Source: Branchiostoma floridae
Taxonomy: Eukaryota; Chordata; Leptocardii; Amphioxiformes; Branchiostomatidae
DNA length: 64,000 bases
Direction: 5' to 3'
Assembly: GCF_000003815.2 (NCBI RefSeq)
Contig: NC_049980.1
Span: 9,321,695 to 9,385,694, forward strand
The position numbers and the translations under genes are program-made. Below the pieces are notes generated by a model. That model did no database searches. It was given only the letters and a program-made list of their open reading frames with translations, and was not told the DNA's origin. Of this stretch, positions 56,777-64,000 are shown in pieces; the stretch's first letter is position 1, and every line of letters begins with the position of its first letter.

Positions 56777-57260
56777 GTTTATTGCAAGTTCTTGCCCGAG
56801 GACTAATTGCAGGTACAAACAACATGTAAAATAAGGAAAATACAAAGGTGCAAGGAACTACATTCTATGACTATATGCTATGCTAGTGTACATTATACTG
56901 GTTTTGTTGGGTTAGACTTCTTCTCTTTAGGCAGTGGAAGACGAATTTACCTACTTCTTTTATAATGTGTGGGTTCTTTGATTTTAATAGTAGGATTGAT
57001 TTTTCATTGTCAGGAATAGTTAGAAAGTAAGCGTGTATTTTGGATACACTCATAAATAGTTGGTTTCTTATATCATCATAAAAAGAACAATTAGTGATAA
57101 AATGACTCTCGTCTTCCACAGCATTTGAGGGGCAATATTTAATATCAATGACAGATGAATGATACCCAAAGTGCTGTAAGAAGATAGAAATCTCCGCCGA
57201 ACCATCATAAAATTGGTTGTCAAGAAGTCTCCCTTCTAGCTCTACAGGAGCACTGTATTA
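56777..57260 (-). pseudogene. LINE 3' end fragment (ORF2 C-terminus + 3' UTR)
   Basis: On the minus strand a frame (57119-56883, extendable upstream) reads MEDESHFITNCSFYDDIRNQ. The upstream codons supply YCPSNAV, giving the C-x-x...x-E-D-E-x-H-F-x-x-x-C-x-x-Y-x-x-x-R pattern typical of LINE ORF2 C-termini. The 3' UTR ends near ATTGCAAGTTCTTGCCCGAG (plus). A second, shorter 3' end of the same family is at 62030-62240. 5'-truncated and dead. Confidence 0.65.
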
Positions 57261-57702
57261 GCCCTGGTAAAAGCCCTGGTAATCCCTGTGCCCTGGGGCT
57301 ACAAAGCTGTTGGCAGGGGACCCCCAACTGTTTTACTATCCAAAGAACTTTGGCTTATATGTTAATACCATGTGTTGACAAGTCAGTGATGGAGTTGGAT
57401 AGACTGGGGCCATGGGTGAGGGGGAACATGCAGTAGGATTTACACATATAATCTGCTGACTTCAGACTTTCACTGTCAGAGGCATGCAGGGCATGCATTT
57501 CATTGCTGTCTACTTTTCTTATTTTTCCTTTCTCACAACACTTCTTGATATATCATTTGAAGAAAGGGATATCTATTTCCTGTATTAAATTGTCTAATCT
57601 GCAATCAATACACAAATCCTTTGCACTTGATTGGATGATTAGCATACATATTAATCTTTTCATACGCAATGTTGGATATTGGCTTCCAGTAAAAATGGTT
57701 TC

Positions 57703-58086
57703 TTGTAAACTTCAACATTCTTTTTTCCTTGGATTTTAAAAACATTTTTCTTTTGAGCTTTTAAAGACCAAAAAAGTCTTGTAAAATATGACACCATTAT
57801 TGCTGTATGAAAAGCTTTCCTTGGAAAGAAACACTTTTCCCTTTGGATGCTCCCTACAAAGTGTGTGTCATCTCTCCTATCCTCTTTATCTTCTTGTAAA
57901 CTTTAACATTCTTGATAGTCTTTTTTCCTTGGGTTGTAAAAACATTTTTCTTTTGCGCTTTTGGAGACCAAAAAGCAACTGTTTGTAAAATATGACACTA
58001 TTATTGCTGTATGAAAAGCTTTCTTTGGAAAGAAACACTTTTCCCTTTAGATGCTCCCTACAAAGTGTGTGTCATCTCTCCTATCT
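57703..58086. repeat. About 190-base tandem duplication next to a microexon
   Basis: Both units contain CTTGTAAACTT-AACATTCTT, TTTTCTTTTG-GCTTTT, GTAAAATATGACACxATTAT and CTCCCTACAAAGTGTGTGTC. The end of the second unit runs straight into the pyrimidine tract of the acceptor at 58111. Confidence 0.9.
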
Positions 58087-58111
58087 TCTCTCTGCACGCT
58101 CCCCTCCCCAG

Positions 58112-58138
58112 GAAGCCCTCACTCCCAAAATGTCACCG
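58112..58138 (+). CDS. MACF1/DST: 27-base phase-0 microexon in the CH1-CH2 linker
   Basis: A long pyrimidine tract ends CCCCTCCCCAG. The 27 bases encode EALTPKMSP, followed by a strong donor GTGAGT. The phase-0 ends fit between the HFQ exon (41895) or the acylated first exon (50348) and the next coding exon. The peptide has two proline-directed Thr/Ser positions (T-P and S-P), possible phosphorylation sites in the hinge that sets the spacing of the two actin-binding CH domains. I do not recognise the insert from vertebrate plakins. The call rests on splice-signal quality, phase and position. Confidence 0.6.
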
Positions 58139-58528
58139 GTGAGTGGCCGATGATTTTTCATAGCTCTTATTCATCGCCATAGCAACGTCCAAGCCAGTGT
58201 GTATTTGTTCCCATGGCAACAAGCTGATGATACACAATACAAAAGTTACTCAAGTGGCTTATAGGTTTTGTATAGGGTTAGACATTCAATTAGTGGCTAC
58301 TGGTTTTTGTCAGTGACTACATTTTCTCAGTCACTGACAAAGGTAGTAGATGCTACCTGGAACGTCCTACCTTTCAAAAATCTGTCAGTTACTTGAGTAT
58401 TTGTATTGTACAAGTTTTACTTACTTTTATTGAAATATCCAGTACTAATACTTTTTTTCATTTTCACATTTAATCGCCATAGATTTTTCCTTCATGAAGA
58501 GGACAATATATTTTCTCAGATGCTTTAT

Positions 58529-58810
58529 GAATATATCAAGTGTTGGTTGTTTCAGTTAAGCCTGAGCACAGAAGCATTCTTATTTATTGGAAAGTTTAAA
58601 ATGTGTTGTTGAAGTTAGATAAGATAGAAAATGATTGTTAAGGAGATGTCTATAAGGTGGATAGGTACAAATATATCAAGTGTTGGTTGTTTCAGTTAAG
58701 CCTGAGCACAGAAGCATTCTTATTTATTGGAAAGTTTAAAATGTGTTGTTGAAGTTAGATAAGATAGAAAATGATTGTTAAGGAGATGTCTATAAGGTGG
58801 ATAGGTACAA
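58529..58810. repeat. Identical 141-base tandem duplication
   Basis: Two copies starting AATATATCAAGTGTTGGTTG and ending GGTGGATAGGTAC show no difference by eye. Either a very recent duplication or an assembly artefact. Confidence 0.93.
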
Positions 58811-59321
58811 ATTCTGAAAGCCAAGTGGTACATACGTTGAGCCCGTAGTTACTTGTACAGAGTAGCCTTTGCGAATCAGGCTTGAAAATTGGTGCGACAA
58901 GAATTTTTAGAATCTGTAGCCAACCAGAAATAGCATCCTAATAGTAAATCTTTGCTACAGGGTTTTAGAATGTGTCATTAGTTGTGAGGCAAGAAGATTA
59001 CCAATGCCTCCCACATTGCTTTATTTAGGTCTATGTTGTATCATTGGGAACTTACCAGCCACATGTATTCTGCATTCAGATAATTTTGTCACTTCTTTAT
59101 ATGTCATTTATATCGTATTGCGACAAATTATGGAACAGTTTTGGGAGGTGTACCTACAATGTAATATATACGTTTATCATTTACTGCTACTAATATTAGG
59201 CCTAAGGGACTCGGATATTGTTTAATGGTGCTCAATATGATGCACGAAAGCTTAGTTTGGGAAGCTATATGCTACCTGTATATATTGTTGGAAGTGTATA
59301 TCTTGATTGCAAACATTTATC

Positions 59322-59410
59322 ATACACCGCACGCACGCACGCACACATACTCACACACTCACACACGCTCGCGCACACATATTCACAGACACACACACAC
59401 GCACACACAA
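59322..59410. repeat. CA/CG-rich simple repeat
   Basis: Irregular (CACA)n with interspersed CGCA, CTCA and TACT units. Confidence 0.95.
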
Positions 59411-59634
59411 ATTATAACAATGGGAAAATAGCCCAGTTTATGTATTGATGTTGGAATAGACTACATACAATAGAGCAATGTGAATAAACTTGTGTCTGTC
59501 TTAACTCAAAACATTCTTAACAAAGATAAAAGTAAGGTGTAAATGTTGCTTAGTTGTTTTGTCTTAATGAAAGCATCTTTCCATTCATGGCATGTGGGTT
59601 CCGCAACCACTGTACCGAAAATTCATAGTAACAG

Positions 59635-59680
59635 TTTCCATAGCAAGAGTTGCCATAGCAACAGTTCCCATAGCAACCAG
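59635..59680. promoter_or_regulatory. Cluster of RFX-like X-box sites
   Basis: GTTTCCATAGCAAG, GTTGCCATAGCAAC (perfect, 59649-59662) and GTTCCCATAGCAAC lie head to tail with about 16-base spacing. The cluster ends about 30 bases before the acceptor of the 60-base cassette. It could be a binding-site cluster or a short minisatellite. Confidence 0.45.
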
Positions 59681-59704
59681 CTCATCCCACCGCTCCTCTT
59701 GCAG

Positions 59705-59764
59705 ATCATAGAGACACTGCGTGAGCCCCGCGGTGTGCCGCGTGCCGCCCGTGTGGAGGAGAAG
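59705..59764 (+). CDS. MACF1/DST: 60-base phase-0 cassette exon in the CH1-CH2 linker
   Basis: CCGCTCCTCTTGCAG precedes 60 bases encoding IIETLREPRGVPRAARVEEK, followed by GTTTGT. The exon is GC-rich against an AT-rich intron. Phase 0 at both ends allows inclusion or skipping between HFQ/EALTPKMSP and ISDII. The peptide is charged (five Arg, four Glu) and would lengthen the hinge between CH1 and CH2. The donor GTTTGT is less than ideal. I know no vertebrate counterpart, so this is a prediction from structure. Confidence 0.5.
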
Positions 59765-61128
59765 GTTTGTGCTTGCCGACAGCGTGTGTGTGTGTCGCTC
59801 CGTGTCCGACATTCCCGCCTTTTCCTTTCCAGCTCATCGCCATCCTGGGGCCAGGCCAATACAGTTCTCTGTATACCATCATTCGACATTCAGAAATATA
59901 CAGTTCACTCTTCTTTTCAAATGTCCTAAACCATATAGAAAGCTGGCTATGAATAGATGTTTAGTAAACATAAGTTTGCAGATATCTATTCATAGTGATG
60001 CTTTTTGTTAACACATGTACATGTAACAGGCTTTCTGTTTTTTTCTGGTCTCTACTATATTACTACCTTACTGATGACTCAATATCTTGGAAGGAATGGT
60101 AAAGAACGTGACATTTTGACCCTTAACATATTGATGCTGTATCCAAAGAACGCCATTGGCCAGTCCTGCTGCTCACGTCTCCTTCAAACTCCAAACAGTT
60201 GCTAGACAGGAATCTGAAAGCTGCTGTCCTGATTCTGGAGGGTTTTGACCTCCGACCTCCATCCAGAAGACTCCAACTGTCTTCCACCATGACTAACAAA
60301 AGCCGTCTCTCTGCTTGTGCCTGATATACCTTCAGTGATCGACATCCTGAGCAGACTATGTTTAATCTGTTTCTAGTCTAGATAAGCAAAATTGGGTTGA
60401 GAGATCTATGACTTAAAAGTGAACAGTGATAAGCGTATATAGCTCTCACTCTATTCAAAGCCAAAGACACTTTTCCTCAAAGGCAAAGAAAAACATTTTT
60501 CAAAAAATAATTTTTCCTGAGATCTTCAGAAGAATCTTTTGCAATTGTTGCTGTTTGAAGGAGTTTTTCCCTGAAGGTGTGTCGCTTATTGTGCATCTTG
60601 TGGTCTGAACAGGTCTGATCATGTATCTGGAAAACTCCTCACGGACTTAGGATAGACCCAATAGTACTGTACAATTTACATGTGGGATGTCTTCAGTGTT
60701 GTTCAAACAGGTATACAGGTTTTAAATCACTTCTCAATCAATGTAAAAGGTTCCACAAATTGTGTAAAAGGTTATGATTATGATTTATTTGAAGAGACAT
60801 TTCACAAACACCCACTTGAAAAAGACCATTTTGTTGCATAATAGCACAAACTAACAAAGAAACAAACAATTAACTATCAATCTAGCCATGTTTAGCTTGC
60901 GAAGTCATGATCAGACATGTGTACTGATGTGTGTTGATTCTTCCCCTAATGCTTCCTTGCATGGATGCATGTACATGTACAGCATGGTCCACCATCTATT
61001 ACTTAACATTTTTGGTACATACCATTGTATTTCTTTACCCCAGGTTCAAGTCATCAACCAACCAACCAATCATCCAATCACAGATGGTGTTGCATAGTGA
61101 TTGACCAATCATGTTCTTGTTTCTTCAG
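59765..61128 (+). other. Intron before CH2
   Basis: Ends TTTCTTCAG. No repeat or exon recognised. Confidence 0.6.
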
Positions 61129-61295
61129 ATTTCGGACATTATCGTGCCTGGCCAACCGGAGGATGTGAGTGCAAAGGAAGCGCTGTTGATGTGGTCTCAG
61201 CGAACCCTGGAAGGTTATCCGGGCGTCTCCGTCACAAACTTCAGCAAGAGCTGGAGAGATGGGCTAGCTTTCAGTGCAATCATCCATAGACATAG
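61129..61295 (+). CDS. MACF1/DST: Spectraplakin CH2 exon 1
   Basis: 167 bases, phase 0 start, phase 2 end. It encodes [20 protein letters not shown], then [20 protein letters not shown], then [16 protein letters not shown]-x-x-L-L-x-W-x-Q-x-x-x-x-G-Y and N-F-x-x-S-W-R-D-G-x-A-F-x-A-I-I-H are CH2 hallmarks. The donor is AG|GTTGGT; the alternative GTAATC donor six bases on would bring in a stop, so GTTGGT must be used. First exon common to the CH1+CH2 and CH2-only isoforms. Confidence 0.95.
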
Positions 61296-61765
61296 GTTGG
61301 TAATCCTAAGCACATAGAAACCAATCGTGGCTCATGTTACAAAGAGGTTGGCCAATTACGGCTCTTGTTGTATATAAAGATTCAAAATCATTGAACACAT
61401 ACATTGTAAAGTATGAATGCTTCAGGCAGATTTTGGGCATCAATTTGGGAGTACATGTATATCTGCTGTACCCCTTGTATCTTTTGATTACTGCTTTAGG
61501 CCACACTAGTTTAATTTCTCAGATTTTTAAGATTAAAACATAACAAGGGGACATCATAAAAGCAGATGGCAAGGAGGAAAACTTCAACACGTCTGTATTT
61601 AGTCCATAAAATTGAGTGCACAAAGGCATAAACTTGATCCTCAGGCAAGGTTTTTATGATGTCTGCTCGCTATATTTTGATTTTTAGAAATCAGTAAACC
61701 AAGAAATTGAATTGGTGTGGCCTTAGCAAACCTTTCTAATGTTATATCTCTTCTTTCTTGTACAG

Positions 61766-61881
61766 ACCTGATTTAATAGATTACAAGTCCCTTAAGAAGA
61801 AAAGCAACAAGCAGAATCTAGAGAATGCCTTCACCCTCGCAGAGAAAGAGTTTGGAGTCACGAGACTTTTAGATCCTGAAG
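61766..61881 (+). CDS. MACF1/DST: Spectraplakin CH2 exon 2
   Basis: 116 bases between TTGTACAG and GTAGGC. It completes Arg from the previous exon, then encodes [20 protein letters not shown] and [18 protein letters not shown], plus one base of Asp. R-P-D-L-I-D and the final [10 protein letters not shown] are conserved in spectrin/plakin CH2. Confidence 0.95.
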
Positions 61882-62029
61882 GTAGGCATCTTCCTTGTCT
61901 TAAAGACTGTGGCTATACCATTGATTTTTTTTTTACAATCTTAATATAGGAAAAACTAAGAGAAAATGAGAATTTTTCTTATGAAGTATCAAAGTGATTT
62001 GTTAAACGATCAACATTAAGTAATGTTTT

Positions 62030-62240
62030 ATTAGCAAAATCATGGCCAAAGGCTAATTGCATGTACAGTATCAAAGACTAAGAGTAGAAGATAGTGTGAT
62101 ACATAACACTTGTGTCTAATCAACAATATGATACAATTGTCGGGTTTGACCTCTTCTTTGAAGACAGTGGTTAAGTGACTGTCCCACATTTTGTATAATG
62201 ATTGGATTTTGTGCTTTTAGTAGAAATTGGTGGTCTTTTG
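62030..62240 (-). mobile_element. LINE 3' end, second copy of the 56777 family
   Basis: Similar in order to 56777-56960: AGCAAAATCATGGCCAAAGG / GGCTAATTGCATGTAC, then ACAATTGTCGGGTTTGACCT and TTCTTTGAAGACAGTGG. Short, 5'-truncated and non-coding. Confidence 0.5.
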
Positions 62241-62415
62241 GTGATCACCTACTAGTAAATGGTAAAAGCTCGGTGAAATTGTGGCAACTGTTTGAAATAA
62301 TCTGTTTCTTTCAGCTTCATAGTGAGTACACTGACTAATAAAATGTATTTAATGTAATACATGTAATACAGAGACTGTCCTAATGCTTGAATCAATGAAT
62401 GTGCTCCTCCCCCAG

Positions 62416-62522
62416 ATGTAGATGTGCCATCCCCTGATGAGAAGTCCATCATCACCTACGTGTCTTCTCTGTACGATGTCTTCCCAGAGGTGCCTGACAT
62501 TGAACAGTCCCTACAGGACAAT
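62416..62522 (+). CDS. MACF1/DST: Spectraplakin CH2 exon 3 (end of CH2)
   Basis: 107 bases between CCCCCAG and GTGAGT. It encodes (D)[20 protein letters not shown] and then [15 protein letters not shown], ending phase 0. D-V-D-V[17 protein letters not shown] closes CH2 in spectraplakins and plectin. The last 56 bases of the exon and its donor are copied several times in the intron that follows. Confidence 0.95.
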
Positions 62523-63015
62523 GTGAGTAGGGTGGGTGTAGCGGGTGGGTTAGCTGGGTGGGTTAGCTGGGTGGGTTAGTATCTCTGTACGATGTCTTCC
62601 CAGAGGTGCCTGACATTGAACAGTCCCTACAGGACAATGTGAGTAGGGTGGGTGTAGTGGGTAGGTTAGCTGGGTGGGTTAGCTGGGTGGGTTAGTATCT
62701 CTGTACGATGTCTTCCCAGAGGTGCCTGACATTGAACAGTCCCTACAGGACAATGTGAGTAGGGTGGGTGTAGTGGGTGGGTTAGCTGGGTGGGTTAGCT
62801 GGGTGGGTTAGTACATTTGTATCTCTATACGATGTCTTCCCAGAGGTGCCTGACATTTAACAGTCCCTACAGGACAATGTGAGTAGGGTGGGTGTAGTGG
62901 GTAGGTTAGCTGGGTGGGTTGTCTTGTGGGTTAGCTGTATGGGTTAGTATATGTACAATGTCTCAGAGGTGCCAAGAATTAAATATTGAGGAGTCCCTAT
63001 AGGACACTGTGAGTA
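62467..63015 (+). repeat. Minisatellite made of an exon end plus its splice donor
   Basis: The unit (116 bases) is the last 56 bases of the CH2 exon, the GTGAGT donor, and a GGGTGGGTTAGCTGGGTG-rich intron segment. Copies start at 62467 (the true exon), 62583, 62699, 62823 (8-base insert before it) and about 62949 (eroded). The first copies are nearly identical. Four intronic pseudo-donors therefore follow the real one. Confidence 0.95.
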
Positions 63016-63416
63016 GGGGGTAGGTTTGCTGGGTAGGTAAGACTGTAGTACTTGACTGTCAAATCAGTTGGACAGAAGGAGATGAGTTCTTCTAGATGGC
63101 TGTAGCATCACCTTGCTCTATTTTTGAGGTCTTTTTCCCATTAATCTGTGTAATAACCTCAAAAGAAGTATGCACCTCAAGTTTGGCATTAACTAGCATC
63201 ACCTTTTGAATTTTGACATGTTTAATTGTTGTGCATACTTTATGCAGGAAAATATCATAAGTGTGACAGGTTTGCACGGAAACTTCAGTTGCTATGTCAG
63301 TGGTCCATCAATTTATCCAAAGCCCTTATAATGTGTCTGATCACATAAACTGCAAGACAGGTAGTGTTGTGATGAGTACTTTTATTAAGAAAGACCCTTG
63401 TTTCTGTCCCTGCCAG

Positions 63417-63536
63417 GAGCAGGCCTTACAGTTCCAGGATTACAACGACCGTGCCAGCAGCCTGCTACAATGGTTACGGAACACCACCGCTAAGATGGAG
63501 GATAGAAACTTACCCAAGATGCCTGACAGACTCAAG
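63417..63536 (+). CDS. MACF1/DST: Spectraplakin exon after CH2 (plakin/spectrin-repeat region start)
   Basis: 120 bases, phase 0 to 0, between CTGCCAG and GTTGGT. It encodes EQALQFQDYNDRASSLLQWL and RNTTAKMEDRNLPKMPDRLK. W/F-Q-x-Y-x-x-x-x-x-x-L-L-x-W-x-R-x-x-T-x-x-M/F-x-x-R-x-x-P is the linker/first spectrin repeat after CH2 in plakins. Confidence 0.92.
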
Positions 63537-63808
63537 GTTGGTGTAGACAGCTGGCACTTCATGTTAAATCTTCTTTAAGAAGATTGATCTCTAGACCTAG
63601 TTCTGTAGCATGCTTCAAATTGTACCTAGCCATATGCAGTGCTCATAATACCCACTTACAAACTTGCAAACACAGCGACATTTTTGCTTGACGCAACTTA
63701 ATATTAAACGCGGGTAGCAGTGTGCAACCTGAAATTTTGCAGTTGGAATGTCGCTTTTCCCTTGCCTACATGCATAAGCGTTAATTTGTATTTATTTCTT
63801 GATTTCAG

Positions 63809-63904
63809 ACACAGCTTGCTGAGCTGAACAGACTACGGATAGAAGTCCTGCCAGCAAAAGCCGGGGAGAAAGAACAGCTGTCAGGGCTGCATGACTACCT
63901 AGAG
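63809..63904 (+). CDS. MACF1/DST: Spectraplakin exon (first spectrin repeat, continued)
   Basis: 96 bases, phase 0 to 0, between TTTCAG and GTGGGT. It encodes TQLAELNRLRIEVLPAKAGE and KEQLSGLHDYLE, matching the position of the family's 'F-K-E-x-E-x-P-x-K-E-x-x-K-x-x-L...L' region. The gene continues beyond the window. Confidence 0.85.
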
Positions 63905-64000
63905 GTGGGTCAACATTCTGATTCATTGGTTAGCTGGGTTGCTTACCTGGGTGGGTTAGATGACACATATGTATTAGATATGAAACATGTATTTACTGTG

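Larger units (their letters stand above)
41896..58111 (+). other. CH1-CH2 intron, first part (16.2 kb)
   Basis: Contains MITE A (43134), a DIRS retrotransposon (44607-49508), an alternative promoter with first exon (50148), MITE C (51301) and a tandem duplication (51501). It also holds two copies of MITE family E (55995, 56570), a LINE tail (56777) and a second tandem duplication (57703). The 52-55.9 kb stretch shows nothing beyond short frames. Confidence 0.75.
58139..59704 (+). other. Intron between the two linker cassettes
   Basis: Begins GTGAGT. It contains a perfect 141-base tandem duplication (58529-58810), a CA-rich simple repeat (59322-59410) and a cluster of RFX-like sites (59635-59680). 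It ends CTCTTGCAG. Confidence 0.6.

Noticed and set aside
62467-63015. CRISPR-like or satellite array
   Set aside because: The repeat unit is the host exon end plus intron, not a repeat-spacer structure.

Overview
The window is eukaryotic, intron-rich and crowded with transposable elements. It carries the 5' part of a single host gene on the + strand, a spectraplakin (the family of vertebrate MACF1 and DST/dystonin, Drosophila shot, and plectin's actin-binding head). The protein similarity, phase-conserved small exons, abundant DIRS and CR1-type retrotransposons, a 5S rRNA-derived SINE and many fold-back MITEs fit a lancelet (Branchiostoma) best. The species is an inference; no mitochondrial or rRNA marker is present.

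Layout. 1-7.8 kb: intergenic, with two copies of the 3' part of an L1/Tx1-like LINE, a 385-base assembly gap and a possible decayed YqaJ-type exonuclease fragment. 7.8-8.64 kb: CpG-rich promoter/5' region and a first coding exon ending in the spectraplakin signature before the actin-binding domain. 8.64-39.45 kb: two large introns holding LINE, SINE and MITE insertions, including an apparently intact two-ORF CR1-group LINE (25.6-30.1 kb) that landed inside a MITE. 39.45-41.9 kb: a 15-base microexon and three exons completing calponin-homology domain 1 (CH1). 41.9-61.1 kb: the CH1-CH2 intron, containing a DIRS-type tyrosine-recombinase retrotransposon (44.6-49.5 kb), an alternative first exon encoding a probable N-myristoylated/palmitoylated N-terminus (50.15 kb), and two small phase-0 cassette exons (27 and 60 bases). 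61.1-63.9 kb: CH2 and the first two exons of the plakin/spectrin-repeat region. The gene runs off the right edge.

How it works together. Every junction between the start of the second half of CH1 and the start of CH2 is phase 0. The 15-base microexon, the two linker cassettes and the alternative acylated N-terminus can therefore be combined without breaking the reading frame. The predicted outputs are (i) a CH1+CH2 actin-binding form from the 8.5 kb promoter, with or without the HWRRE microexon and linker inserts, and (ii) a CH2-only, membrane-anchored form from the 50 kb promoter. This parallels the vertebrate and fly isoform types that keep only CH2. The most interesting material is this isoform architecture, a minisatellite built from an exon end plus its splice donor inside the next intron, the nested transposons, and a damaged DIRS element immediately upstream of the alternative promoter.
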